NCBI RefSeq assembly: GCF_032854445.1
Contig: NC_088302.1
Span: 1-64,000 of the forward strand
Reading direction: 5' to 3'
Origin: Liolophura sinensis
Lineage: Eukaryota > Mollusca > Polyplacophora > Chitonida > Chitonidae
Length of the DNA: 64,000 bases
Under the pieces are notes generated by a model. The model searched no databases. It worked only from the letters and a program-made list of their open reading frames with translations, and was not told the DNA's origin. Numbering within the stretch: the stretch's first letter is position 1; each line of letters starts with the position of its first letter. Both the position numbers and the translations under genes were made by a program. Shown in pieces: positions 10,306 through 22,269 of the stretch.

Positions 10306-10399
10306 CTATGACGCCCAGGACAGTGGTTACCATTAGCGAGAACGGCAACGACTCAGAAGGTGGCACTGATATCGCCACCTTTGCTGCCAATTTGTCCAT
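10306..10399 (-). CDS. GPCR exon 1: start and TM1
   Basis: The ATG at 10399 (context TTACATGG) is preceded in frame by TAA and opens MDKLAAKVAISV, then SLPFSLMVTTVLGVIG, ending at the donor ATAG|GTAAAT in phase 1. This fits exon 2, whose first codon completes GGA and continues GNIL. The N-terminus is short. In another frame immediately upstream an ORF (10515-10333) starts MKLTEKQIQELQEK and contains NNT. It could be the true extracellular N-terminus if a further indel lies between them, so the start is uncertain. Confidence 0.7.
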
Positions 10400-10739
10400 G
10401 TAATTTTAGCACTATCGGTGTCCATGCAAATCGCCGTTACACAGACTAGCCCATTATCTGTGTTATTTGCTAACTTTTCTTGAAGTTCTTGAATCTGCTT
10501 CTCCGTGAGCTTCATTACGACCAGATATCTGGTGTTGTTCCTGTCGACAAAACCGGCTTGTTTTCAAATCTGCCCATACGTCGAAGCTTCAGTGATCGTA
10601 AAGTCTACCGATCTCCGAAATGTCAATTAGGATAAAGTCCTCTGTGGTGAGGGGCGCGTCTGTAGTCATGGAGCTGTTTTGTTGTTCAGATGTTGAGTAT
10701 GTGAGGGAAATCCCCTCAACGCCTGATCTACTTAGAACT

Positions 10740-10985
10740 GGACATGCACGCCAACAACCACAAGTACGCCAAACTGCACATGCATGTCAGCCTCCACATG
10801 TACGTCAAACTGCACATACACGCCAACCTTCGCACGAACACCAAACTGCACATGTGTGCCAACCTCCACACGTGCGCAAAACTGCACTTTAGTACCAGCC
10901 CACAGACATATGCCAAACTGTACATGCACGCCAACTTTCAGACATACACCAAATTGCACATGCATGCCAACCTCCACACGTACAC
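10740..10985. repeat. Degenerate minisatellite of 18/36 bp
   Basis: Units alternate CTGCACATGCATGTCAGCC and CCACATGTACGTCAAA types. Long ORFs on both strands (HANLHTYTK, FGVCLKVGVHVQ) follow from the period being a multiple of three. Confidence 0.85.
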
Positions 10986-11047
10986 CACACACACACACAC
11001 ACACATATATATGTGTGTGTGTATGTGTGTGTGTGTGTGTGTTTTTA
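10985..11047. repeat. Compound palindromic microsatellite (CA)n(TA)n(TG)n
   Basis: A run of CA repeats passes through ATATATAT into TG repeats and T-rich sequence. It is self-complementary and could extrude as a hairpin. Confidence 0.95.
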
Positions 11048-11059
11048 TTAAATATTGTA

Positions 11060-12360
11060 TATAACAGTTTATTGCTGCTAAGATCTCCTGATTTCACCCT
11101 TGAACAATGGAATGGAAATCATATCTTTCATAACATTAACATTTACATGTAAGGCAATGTGTTCCACAATTTTAAGACTGTTGACAGCGATGAGGCTTTC
11201 AGTAAAGATGAACATCTTATGTCCTTCTATGTATTGGTTGCCCGACTCTAGGAACCAAATTGATATGATTAAACCATCAGCGAGCGTATAATAAAGTGTG
11301 AAAATCACTTAGTTTTACGATTTGCAAGATATTATATTTTTAAAATATAGACGCAGAACGTTCTAAGCTTTTGGAGATAGTTATAATACGGATAGTTTAA
11401 CTATGTTAGATGCGCATTTGATATGATAAGTTTGCGAAAGGGCATTGTACAAAGTAAATATGTTGTTCCGGTTTAGTAAACTTTTAACATGGTTAATTAC
11501 TCCATTGTTACCAGATACTTTCTGACATGAGAATAACCGGTAAGAAGGGTCCAAATAAAATTACTAGTTATGTATCCGCCTAGAAATTTAAAAAGTGGCA
11601 GTAAAGTAATTATTAAAATAATCAAGATCAATAATTCAAAATGTTATTCTTAATAGCATTTTGTCAACACTTAAGCTGACTTGATGGGGAAAGCAATAAC
11701 GGGTTACCTAATTTAACTAAAATACATGTAGTCTGGCACGTGATGTCTGTGTACAAGAAAGAAGTCTAGGCTTACCTTGATGGTCTATCTGCAGCAATCG
11801 GTGATCGGGTGACTGTCATTCGGACATCATCCCGTGCGGCTTATATGTGCTTCTGTTGACCATTGTGATCATAACCACGAGTTCGGCCAAATATTATAAT
11901 GACCAGCACTTTTATCCGACGTCAACTCTTCTTGTCCTGTAATCAGTGGCTGTAAACATAGCTGAACCCACAATCTATAAATTCGATAATTACACAGCAT
12001 GTGATATTCACATATCAGCGCATGTTTTCTGTTTCCCAGTTCACTGACGGCCCCTGGGTGGAGATAATTATATAGCACAGACCGTAAACACCCAATACAG
12101 CTCCTTGTGTCACCCAAACATGCGCACGAGAAATTATCAAAAAACGGTACCTCTAATCCGAATGACTTTTACCCTCTCTGCACATCCACCAAACAAACTA
12201 AGTGAACGGATCAGTTAATCAATCAATGGTTATGAGAAGAGAGTCTGGAAATTTCTGTAGAACTAAATAGTTTAAGCAACATTGGAAATACCTTATGTAT
12301 TTAGGAATTCAGGAATTCTGAGATATTTTTTTTATTTTAGACTGTGGTTTGATGTCCTAT
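11060..12360. other. No gene recognised
   Basis: AT-rich sequence with only short unsupported ORFs (up to 82 codons). I see no domain, splice-flanked exon or repeat. Confidence 0.5.
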
Positions 12361-12394
12361 TCAAGAATGTACGCTGGCAATCGGAGTGCTCAGG

Positions 12395-12822
12395 TAAATA
12401 GCCGACCTGTGACAAATAACTGACGAACTTTCCCACATGTGACATACAGATATACACAGCATATTGGCGGAGACAAGTGACAAGTTACTGACGAACATTC
12501 CCACATGTGACATACAGATATACACAGCATATTGGCGGAGGGAACCGGAGTGCCCAGGTAAACTACCGACCTGTAACAAGTTACTGACAAACATTCCCAC
12601 GTGTGACATACAGATATACACAGCATATTGGCGGTGGGAACCGGAGTGCCCAGGTAAACCACCGACCTGTGACAAGTTACTGACGAACATTCCTACATGT
12701 GGCATACATATATACACAGCATATTGGCGGAGGGAACACGAATGCCCAGGTAAAACACCGACCTGTGGCAAGTTGCTGACGAACATTCCCGCATGTGACA
12801 TACATTTATGCACATCATATCG
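12395..12822. repeat. Minisatellite of about 97 bp, 4 to 5 copies
   Basis: The unit contains CATACAGATATACACAGCAT, ATTGGCGGAGGGAACCGGAG and TGCCCAGGTAAAC, then GACAAGTTACTGACGAACAT. The second unit has an internal deletion. Confidence 0.92.
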
Positions 12823-13409
12823 GTAAAAGGCAAGTGGCCAATCTTATGAAGCTCGTCTACGGCTTTCAAAATATATTAACTCACTTAACAACGGCTTGAC
12901 GACATTGGCGACCGCCTTCCATGCTTTTCCTTTCGTACTTACCAGGCAGTTTTACTCTCTTCTGGTCCCCCTTGTCTAATTTCACTGTATTTCGCGGTGA
13001 ATTTATTTAACGGTGACTTACAATCTGTCAGCCAATTATTATTGTATCACATCGTACCATGTGTTACTGGATATGCGTTTAGGGTTGTAGTCAGTAATTG
13101 GTCTCTTCATAGACACTGGCAAAATTGGAAGAAAGAATCGGTTACAGAGATGTACAGGTTAAACCGCGCACAGTTGGCACATAATTGATTAACTCCCCCC
13201 ACGTGTGACTCCAAGATGTTCATGGTCTGAGCAAACTCGATCAAATATAACTGAATGTAAGATCACTCGAACGGCTTCGCCTCATTAATGACACCGTGGC
13301 CTGATAAAGCGTAGAATATTAGGGATTCCTTGTACGCAACAGGGACTGGACCAACACCTCGTGTGTCAATGTGTATAAAACATAAGCTTGGCCACGATCC
13401 GCGCCATTA

Positions 13410-13667
13410 TTCATTTATTTATATGTGTGCTGTTTTACGCCGTACGAATATTTCACTTATACGTGGGCGGCTAACATTATGATGTGAGGATACCGGACAA
13501 AGAACAGAACAGATAAACCTACGATCATCCGCAAACAGACCTTCCCACGTATGGCTGAAGAGGACGCCGGACATGAACTTACACGCGACCGCATAGGTGG
13601 AAGCGTCGTGGGTCATTGCACCAATGCTGGCGTGCTAATCCTCTCTGGTGCGGAAGCCCCATCCGCC
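13410..13667 (-). mobile_element. SINE-A copy, diverged
   Basis: In plus coordinates: TTTATTTATATGTGTGCTGT, TTTACGCCGTACGAATATTT, then GATCATCCGCAAACAGACCT, CCCACGTATGGCTGAAGAGG and a head-like GGTCATTGCACCAATGC with GGCGTGCTAATC. It is older than the copies at 23.0 and 35.9 kb. Confidence 0.8.
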
Positions 13668-14317
13668 CCGTTATTCCCATGTATCTGACATTGTTCACAC
13701 AAACATATTGTGTCCAGTTCATCAAGTTTTAGAACTGTGTTGATAATTACATTAATATTCGAGAATTTATTTTTAAAATTAACGTCACAATCTCTAAATA
13801 GGCATACTCTGAATTAAAATTATTTACATGCAAGAAAATGCGGGTAAGAGGTTTGATTGATTCCGGAATATCAACCATGTATGTTTTAATACACAGGTAT
13901 ATCAAAAGAATTTACATGTATACAATATACATGTGGTCGGGTGACAAACGTTCTCTTTAGTGTCGGCTGGGGAATTTGTAACAGGAATATAGCATTCACT
14001 ACAGTCATATACTGAACAGCCCAAAAAAACCCGCCTTTTTGTCCATTTTTGATAATGAAATAAACCATACAGTCTCTGGTCCTATATTGGAAAAATATCT
14101 GGTTTAGAACTGAAAGTGTGTGTTGAAATTTCATCACAAGTGTTATCGATTTACCACAGAGAGCCACAAAGAACTACGTCCTGCAATGCTGGAACGTTTT
14201 ACTTGTTCCAGTACCGTTTCAGTTCCCAACTGCGTGGGTGTACGCACGGACCATACGATGTCTCCACAAAAATGTGGAAGAACACATTAGACAAGTAGCT
14301 TCTATCAAACAGCATTC

Positions 14318-14705
14318 CACAGAGGACGTCTAAGGGTATCGGCGGATATTAGCCTACATCTCGCAGAGGACATCTAAGGGTATCGGCGGATATTAGCCTG
14401 CATCCCGTAGAGGACTTCTAAGGGTATCGGCGGATATTAGACGGCATCCCGCAGGGGAGGTCTAAGGGTATCGGCGGATATTAGCCAGCATCCCGCAGAG
14501 GACGTCTACGGGTTTCCGCGAATATTAGCCTGCATACCACAGAGGAGGTCTAAGGGTATCGGAGGATATTAGCCTGCATCCCGTAGAGGACGTCTAAGGG
14601 TATCGGCGGATATTAGACAGCATCCCACAGAGGAGGTCTAAGGGTATCAGCGGATATTAGCCTGCATTCCACAGAGGACGTCTAGGAGTATCGGCGGATA
14701 TTAGC
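14318..14705. repeat. 44-bp minisatellite, about 9 copies
   Basis: The unit is CAGAGGACGTCTAAGGGTAT followed by CGGCGGATATTAGCCTGCAT and CCCG. Copies are about 90% alike. No gene is nearby. Confidence 0.95.
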
Positions 14706-14709
14706 CGTT

Positions 14710-16280
14710 TTGTTGAATCTTGAATTCGGTTTAACCCATGATGTAGTATTCTTAAAACCTTATTCGTAAACCGTAGAAAATTCCCTTTCAGTGTAACATC
14801 CCGGCTGTTTATTAAGTAGCGATTGTTTGCAAACAGCTACTTGCACCTGATTTTGGAAAACAATTTGTTCTGTTAAGAATACAGTTGAAGTTGCATCAGA
14901 ATGAGTTCCCGGAAAAAAAACAGATTGTTTTGGTTCGCTGTTTGCGTCTAATTGTATTTTGTGTGCAGGTGATACCGAACCGTAGTTGTTTATCACAACA
15001 TCCTAACACCAAATTCCATGTACTTCGTGTGTATTGCAATGAAAAAATATTCCATCTTTCTGCAGCTCATGATAGTTTATAATCGTCAACCATACAACTA
15101 GATATTATGAGCGGATAATCACAAGGTCTTGGGTTTTCAGAAAATTCACTTTGCCTCTACAAGACAAACTGACACAGTGTAACGCTCCAGACAATGCTGC
15201 GCATGCCTACCTTTCCCGTTAACTACGTCCCTGAAATCTTAGGTATCACAAGATACACCTGTAATTAGACACAGATGACGGTAGCATTACAGATAATGCC
15301 ATTCTGCTCCTCAATCCTGTGCCACCATTTATTCCGATGGACCGACGTTGTACGGCTACGCCAGGACCAATCAATAGCGCCGTAGAGTTGAATCTTAGTT
15401 GTTTTTGTGTTAAAGGATATCCAAAGGAAGGCGGAATGCTGCTGCCACACCTTCATGTTTACATTGATTTTCTTGTAGATGGCGATTACATTTATGATAT
15501 GATCCAAGCTAAACTATAATTAGTGGCTGGTTTCTGCCTGGCTATTCTTATCGTGTCATTTGTGAGTGCATGGATGTGTAACAAACGCACCTAATAAATG
15601 ATTAATGATTCACATCACGTGGGCAATAACACAACTACATCATCTTGACGAGCTGGTAAAAAACATAGCCGTGTATTAGCTGTTCTTAAATAAAAATAGA
15701 TCAAAAAGCCCAATTAGACCCATGTTAGTAACATATATCTATACAAACAACTCTACTTTATATGTATGTAGTCGTAAGTTAACGTGATGGAGAAAAGAAA
15801 TTGTTAGTGACATATATCTGTACGAACACTATATTGTATATATAGTCGCCAGTCAATAGGTTGTAAGTCTTTTAGTATAGCAGTTGCCGTCCAGCCAATG
15901 ATGTTAATGGATGAAAATAGTCCATGACCCTATACCAAATATTTAGATTTAAATCGAGACATAAAACAACAAGTATGAGAAGTAAATCGAAGCTGTACTC
16001 TCCATAATGCCACAGTCCTGTCTGATTTATAATAAAGTTACTCCGCTTTTTTTGTATGAACAAAAGTTATCATCTGATAAATATAGATGACCTTGTTTAC
16101 CTACATCTCTCAAAATCAATCTCAGACGCACTCTGATTGATGTCATAAAATTGCCCAAGTCTGAACGCAATCCCTCAAAGCATTCTTGAAGTATTGCTAG
16201 GACAAAATTAAAGAAAGCTATAGCAACAACTATGCTTGAATCAAAAATATCCGTGCATGAAACAAGGACAATGTTTTGGC
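14710..16280. other. No gene recognised
   Basis: This contains only short ORFs without similarity and a weak 80-bp duplication around 15725-15860 (GTTAGTGACATATATCTGTA). Confidence 0.45.
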
Positions 16281-16284
16281 AGTC

Positions 16285-16432
16285 ACAAATAAACGGCAAC
16301 CTGCAGTTGGTCGTGGGTTTGTGCCGGGCTCTATCCCGTTTCTTCCAACCATAATGCTGTCGTATAAGTGAATTATTCCTGAGTATGGCGTAAAACACCA
16401 CTCAAATATATAGATACATAAATAAATAAGCG
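16285..16432 (+). mobile_element. SINE-A 3' fragment
   Basis: Plus orientation. It contains GGTCGTGGGTTTGTGCCGGG, CCAACCATAATGCTGTCGTA, GGCGTAAAACACCACTCAAA and a tail of ATA and AAATAAAT units. It is 5' truncated. Confidence 0.85.
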
Positions 16433-16509
16433 AATATTACAATTGAGATAAAAAAATTTCTAGGGCTCTAATAAACCATTAACGCAGAGCGGATTTATTG
16501 CCCTGCCCT

Positions 16510-16890
16510 GTAGTATACTAGGTACAGCTAATGGGCTATCGCCGTGCTCTCCAGTGCACTAGGTAAAGCCAATGGGTCATCGCCGTGCTCTCTAGTGCAC
16601 TAGGTAAAGTCAATGGGTTATCGCCGTGCTCTCTAGTGCACTAGGTAAAGTCAATGGGTTATCCCTGTGCTCTCCAATATACTAAGTAAATCCAATGGAT
16701 TATCGCCGTGCTCTCTAGTGCACTAGGTAAAGTTAGTGGGTTATAGCCGTGCTCTCTAGTGCACTATGTAAAGCCAATGGATCATCGCCGTGCTCTCCAA
16801 TATACTAAGTAAAGCCAATGGGTTATCGCCGTGCTCTCTAGTGCACTAGGTAAAGTCAGTGGGTTATCGCCGTGCTCTCCAGTGGACTGC
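16510..16890. repeat. 41-bp minisatellite, about 9 copies
   Basis: The unit is GCTCTCTAGTGCACTAGGTA followed by AAGTCAATGGGTTATCGCCG. A variant CTCCAATATACTAAGTAAA appears twice, suggesting block duplication. Confidence 0.95.
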
Positions 16891-17103
16891 GTGACAGATT
16901 TGCGGAATTAAGGCCGTGACATATCAAGCGTTCTGTTGATTCAAATAATAGCATCTGAAAAACTCAGCAATGCCGCTCTGCCTCTGTTTGGCTCGTCAAA
17001 GTACTTATGAAGAACTGATCTAATCATCAGTCAGATTTTGAACCTGGCATTAACCTGTCATCTTGAAGCGCGATTCTATGTATGTTACAATTTTCGAGAT
17101 CAA

Positions 17104-17345
17104 CATTTATTTATTTATTTGATTGTAGCTTCACGTCGTACTCAAAAATATTTCAGCCGAACAGATCAGCATTTACGATTGAGCTCTAGGCGTGACCAGA
17201 GCGTGAAAATGTACATGTGATTGTCACACGCTCTAGAAAGGAATGAATGATCATGCATGGTAATGTACATGTGATTGTCACACGCTCTAGAAAGGAATGA
17301 ATGATTATGGCTTAACGCCACATCGGCAATATTTCAGCCATATCG
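17104..17345 (-). mobile_element. SINE tail fragments and a 54-bp duplication
   Basis: 17104-17160 is a SINE-A tail in minus orientation (TTTATTTATTTGATTGTAGC, TCGTACTCAAAAATATTTCA). At 17205-17305, ACATGTGATTGTCACACGCT with CTAGAAAGGAATGAATGAT is present twice. It leads into TTAACGCCACATCGGCAATA, which resembles another molluscan SINE-like tail. Confidence 0.6.
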
Positions 17346-17956
17346 TGACGAGTACTAGAAGTGAATCAGCCGATTAACGGACAATTATAATCATGATTAA
17401 TGTGTTGAATCAATCGACATATTCATTCCTTCTGGTACAATATTGTAATTCATTTTTAATTCAGTTAAATTATGAATTTGGGGGAGGGGAGGTGTCGTTT
17501 GTTAAAGATTAGCTTTCGTGTATTTTATATTCCATAAGGGCTTCACATGTTATTTTGTCTTACATGTTGCTGGAGCCACTAAGTATTTAGCCGATATTCA
17601 GAATATAATACTAATCCAGGAGACAGAAATGAGAAATGCTGATGAATAACCATATTATCGCAGTTTAGAAATTCCGTGAAGCATACAATCTCGGGATATC
17701 GTGAAATCGTTATATTTACGTAGTATACCTCAGCATTTAAACCGAGGAGTGCTATTATACTAGCCCAGTGCCATAAGTGTTCGGGCAAGGAAAGATCAAA
17801 GAATGAAATAATGACAAAGGCGTGGATTACGGAGTTCTGTCACAAGATAAATAATTTAACTTTCGACTAAGTAAACTTACTATGTTGATGATTCCACAAA
17901 ATGGAGCAGGGAAATGGCTTGGTCATACCACGCCCCATAAATTAAGTGATTCAAAC

Positions 17957-18105
17957 GCTAGTGTAATAGGCAGTATTACGTTTGTTACGTTTCCAATGAG
18001 AATAAGCTAGTGTAATAGGCAGCATTACGTTTGTTACGTTTCCAATGAGAATAAGCTAGTGTAATGGGCAGTATTACGTTTGTTACGTTTCCAAGGAGAA
18101 TAGCC
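17957..18105. repeat. 49-bp repeat, 3 copies
   Basis: GCTAGTGTAATAGGCAGTAT followed by TACGTTTGTTACGTTTCCAA and TGAGAATAA is repeated three times with few changes, so it is recent. Confidence 0.95.
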
Positions 18106-18602
18106 TTTTTCCAACTAAGGAGAGATTGCCTGTCAGCACCTTATCGATGTAAACCAACTTACCGCTTAATCCAGCAGTTATCTTACGTATATATGGCGAA
18201 AGTCATTACACCCACAGTTTCCTGTAGCCTGAGCTTATTCAGTGTCACTTGGACACCTGTGACGGCTGTCTTTTCATTCAGCATCTTAATAATTCCAAAG
18301 TTTTAACTGAGCCAGATGTATTTGCTGAGGGATTTTTTATGTGTATGTGTGTCTGAGGTTTATATCCACTGTATTCTATACTGGTTTTTCAACTGGAGAG
18401 TTGACAATGCTACAGAAAAGAGTTGGTGAGGGATACAATAGAGGAAGAATAGAGGCAGTGACTGTCACCAAGTCCTGCAATTGAAAACAGACAGAACATA
18501 AAAAGTCCTCTGTTATGTACACGACAAAACATATACAAAACCACAGTTAAACCACCAGAGCCACACATGGCTTTAATGTTTGTCAGTGTCATTTAAAAAC
18601 TA

Positions 18603-18712
18603 TCCCAGCTGATGCTAACTTCCTCTCCAGCCATAAGTGGGAGCAAGCTGCGGATGGTCATGGGTTTTTCCCTGGGCATTGCCAGGTTTCCTCCCACCAT
18701 AATAAACCTCAA
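18603..18712 (+). mobile_element. SINE-A internal fragment
   Basis: CTTCCTCTCCAGCCATAAGT, GCTGCGGATGGTCATGGGTT and GGTTTCCTCCCACCATAAT match the central part of the SINE-A copies in plus orientation. The head and tail are missing. Confidence 0.75.
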
Positions 18713-19980
18713 TCGGTTATCATCGTTAACATCATTAAGTGGAACATGCAAAAAGCAACACAAAAACATGTCTGCGATCCTGACATGGTCTCCATAGTTA
18801 TTTATTTCTTGCAATCGCGGAACAAGCGTCTATAACCATTAGAAAAGTGTATGCCCATTGCCTGTATGCCACAGATACATACTTGCAGTGATATACACCA
18901 AACATATATGTTTTACAAAAATCTGTATATACTATACAAATACTGATATCTACATTACATATAAATAGTACAGGCATAAACATTTAAATTTTTTTTTTAA
19001 AAATTAAGCCTAAATCAAGTTTCAGTTTAGCGTTAGTAAGTGAATTAAACGAGTCTTGGGAGACTTAAGCCATATCGTCGGTAAAGACATTTTTAAACTT
19101 AAGGCCAAAGTTACTTTTTGGTATAATCCAGATACTTTTGGAATGGCAATGGTATTCCTCAAGGACGGCATTGTCTTTGATGCGAAAGTACGTCAAACAC
19201 AGATATACATGTGTAAATCATTGAATATTTTAACTGGCTCACTGGATTTCATGGAATGTCCAGATGTGTCGATCGCCAGCTGTGACAAAACGGTGTGTGG
19301 AGAGCGCTCTAATTGACGCTGCGTGGAATCACTATACGACTTCTTCTCGCGAAACAGTCAATACATCACGAACAATGAATGTATAAATCTTTTAGTATAA
19401 TGTAACTTACTTGTATGGATAGCCAGCTGTGACCTAATCAGAGGGCAAAATGAGCGACAAACCATTACCAACCCATTGCTGCCAAGGTCAACACACCTAT
19501 TAGTGACAATCTGATGAATAGCTGAACAAACATTGACGACCAAATAATTCACGCCACCTGTTCACAAATGTACATGTTAGATTTTCACGGATAAAAAGTG
19601 CTTTGACGGATAAAAAGGCTTTATAAAGTGTTTTTTTTTTTTGCCATTACAAGAAAATCAATAATTTTGTGTTGGATTTGAAGAGCGGAGTAAAAAAACT
19701 CCTTTATTTATCGTATTTGTTTCTTAATGAATTTTTCATCTACGCGAAAGCCACCAGTAATCCGATTCACGCTTCCACGTTGCGCCCCTTATATAAATCA
19801 CCTGGCCGTCAAACCAACTTCAGGATCTCTGCTATACTGTCACCGACCGACACGTTTTGACGAGAGAGATCCGGCTCAGACATGGTAGCTAATGACTGAC
19901 CTATTTAGCTGCGTAAGGGTGTTGACCAGAGGGTGAGGGCGGGGATGGGGTGAAGGGAGGGGGTTGTCATATAGAAAGTG
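18713..19980. other. No gene recognised
   Basis: An ORF of 86 codons on the plus strand (19056-19316; starts MGDLSHIVGKDIFKLK) has no known domain and no splice-supported neighbours. I would not call it a gene. Confidence 0.4.
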
Positions 19981-19984
19981 GATT

Positions 19985-20450
19985 AAGTGACAGTATTACC
20001 CTTACTAGGGACTACATTTTCGGAATAAATCACAGATTCTAGCGCCGAAAATTGGCTGAGATCACTGCGGGATTCGAACCAGGAACCACAAACTGAGAAA
20101 GGCACTAAATCGCCAGCAATACATGTCAACCGTCTAAACCAAAAGGTCTCCCCCCCCCCCAAAGTAGTTGACTGGGTGACTTCACGGCGAACACACATTA
20201 CCCCTCTGATGATCTGATATTTAGAAAGTGTAATCCCAAATAACGATACTACTGTTACTTAATACACTTGTCTGATATATTCATCTAAGGGAACTGTGTC
20301 ATTTCTAATCATTAGAGGGGTAATGTATATTTGGCCTGTTAGAAGGCCTGTTGGTCTCTTGGTCTTGACGGTTGACATCTATTGCTGGCGATTTAGTGCT
20401 TGTTTCTGTCTGAAAGGTCGCTGGTTCGAAAACCGCACAGATTTATTCCT
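19985..20450. mobile_element. Two tRNA-headed SINE-like copies arranged head to head
   Basis: The left copy (minus strand, about 20185 to 19985) has A-box-like TGGTTTAGACGG, then TTGCTGGCGATTTAGTGC and the B box GGTTCGAATCC. The right copy (plus, about 20330-20450) has TGGTCTTGACGGTTGAC, the identical TTGCTGGCGATTTAGTGC and GGTTCGAAAACC. Their outer 5' sequences, CACATTACCCCTCT and AGAGGGGTAATGT, are inverted too. The unit is therefore a palindrome with polymerase III promoter-like boxes on both arms. It could be two insertions or one inverted duplication. Confidence 0.75.
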
Positions 20451-21059
20451 TTTTGTTTGTTAGTATTGCCTCTCCTTTAAACGAACCAACTTTTCCAACT
20501 TTTTCCAACAATTCGCCAGATACCCGAATAATTGTTGATTTGTATATTTGTGTCTGACCAGTCTAAGTCGCGGAGAAACATCCTACAGAAATAACGTTAT
20601 GCGTCTAGGAGCTTTCATAGTTTTAAGCACAATTATTTGCTGATGGCTTCCCAGTACCTCGGGCGGAATTTTTAGGTTAGTCGGAACCTTTTGATAACTT
20701 TAATTCTGAACTTCATGTGAGCTCGCTGGGCGCCCAGCCAAAACGGGTTTTACCTTGGTTACAGATGGACACGGAAAATGGTTAAACAGAACGTCCGTCA
20801 CGAACATATAGCCCACCCCACCAGAGAGCAAGTCCCGTATTTCTGCAAGTAGACTACATACATGGTCAATCATATAATTATCAGCGACAACAGCTGAGCT
20901 GGACAGGAAAGCAGCGCTCTGCATCAGTTATGGTGAGATCTAAAATTAAGCCATACAGTGGAAGCTCTGTAGTCAGTCGGATCATCGATGAAATGGAATC
21001 TTTATGTTTCGGAGAGAGATCAAGTTGATTGGTTGATGAATGGTTAGAACACCATTTCT

Positions 21060-21815
21060 GCATAAACTAGAATTTAGCTGCTGGACTAAGTATACCCGAG
21101 GCCTGATTCCTCTGCACTGTTTTTGTGTGATTCTTTGTTAACTGTGATGACAACACACCATGCATTCGAGCAAAACCCTAATTGAGGTAACGTGACAAGA
21201 GGCCGTATCTCATCGGTTACGTGTGGCCATTTGCCAACTGTCACACTGTCGTCGCCGCGTTGATTATATTCTCACTGCTGCAGTGCATATTATATGATGT
21301 TCATTGAATATGACTTGACTTCTTGTATGGTGCGTAGATGAGCGCGTTACATGTTCGATTTAAGCATAGCGGCTGGATAAAAGACTAGAAATATCAGGAC
21401 GGTACAACTGATAAGGTGAATAAATGTGGAATCTGATTTTTACAATGCCAACTTATACTCTCATCCATTAGACCTATCAAACGCTATATGTCGGGGTCTA
21501 ATGCAATTTATAGAATGTAAATATAATATATTATACAATATAGAGAGTAAATCCAGAGCAGTGACGACAGCCTGATAGTTGGCAAATGGGGACACGTAAA
21601 AGGTGCAATACGGCCTCGTCGCTTTACCTCGAATCCTGGTTTTTGCAGGCATAAAATATAATTAAAGACGTCCAGTAGAGACTAAGACCAGAACAGCGAC
21701 GACAGTGTGATAGCTGGCAAATGACCACACGTAACCGGTGAAATACGGCCTCTAGTAGTTTAGCTGAGAAAGGGTTTATTCTATCTATTTATGTAAATGC
21801 TTAAATAGTGGCAAA
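21060..21815. repeat. Interspersed repeat family C: one direct and two inverted copies
   Basis: About 21200-21290 (plus) reads AGAGGCCGTATCTCATCGGT, TACGTGTGGCCATTTGCC and CTGTCACACTGTCGTCGCC. Minus-strand copies lie at about 21640-21545 and 21815-21690. Other copies in the window are at about 26505-26600 (plus), 47935-47820 (minus), 50720-50590 (minus) and 54630-54720 (plus). The copies here face each other and could form a stem. I do not recognise the family. Confidence 0.8.
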
Positions 21816-22269
21816 TTACACCACGCCTAGCACCATGGCTTAAGCAGAATTAGGTAAAAAATGCAGTGATGTTAATTGCAATTTCTTAGTCATTCACCTA
21901 GAATTACTCAAATGCTGTATTATCACATTTAACATACAAAACAATGCAAAGGAACCATACATTAAAGAAAATGACAAAAATTTAAGATTCTTATCATTTT
22001 CTTATCATTTGATAACACTCAAATGTGCAAATTTTAATGTGTACTTCTCCAAATTTTAAGAACATTTCAACAACCTGCCTTAGCAGTTTTCTCCCTTTGG
22101 TCACGCACAACCTACATTTATATCTATGTCGATATGCGAATTGATACAGATCAATAGAACAGCTCAAATGACCTTCCAATGATAATACAACTGCAGCATT
22201 CTTTGTACATATCCTAATGTCATTGAAATAGTGATAATTCATGCAGATCTGTGGAATATCAATATAGGC

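Larger units (their letters stand above)
4037..10399 (-). pseudogene. Rhodopsin-class GPCR (peptide-receptor-like), TM1 to TM5, apparently decaying
   Basis: Five minus-strand exons: 10399-10306 (start, TM1), 9479-9358 (TM1 end, TM2), about 8519-8408 (TM3), 7567-7447 (ICL2, TM4) and 4228-4037 (ECL2, TM5). Seen directly are GN in TM1 (VIGNILIITG), LRNSTS, LAVFD in TM2, GLP, STLTMTVMSVER at the end of TM3, ERYIAICHPLK across the next junction, a TM4 with W and P, an ECL2 cysteine, and TM5 with FGLP. All introns have GT-AG borders. Two features indicate decay. The TM3 exon is one base out of phase with exon 2, and a missing T explains both the shift and the loss of the Cys 25 residues before the ERY Arg. 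The ERYIAICHPLK frame is shifted by one extra G at the acceptor and restored 14 codons later. The neighbouring ADAMTSL gene has no indel in 3375 coding bases, so general assembly error is a less likely cause. TM6 and TM7 are not found down to position 1. The ligand is unknown. Confidence 0.8.

Noticed and set aside
10784-11152. Thr/Cys-rich 122-codon ORF (CTPTFRHTPN)
   Set aside because: It arises from the 18/36-bp array and the CA/TG microsatellite.
19056-19316. 86-codon ORF as a gene
   Set aside because: No domain, no splice partner and no repeat explanation; length is within chance for AT-rich DNA.
20080-20160. tRNA gene
   Set aside because: It has A- and B-box-like sequences but cannot form a proper cloverleaf, and the same head is repeated at 20330; it is a SINE head.
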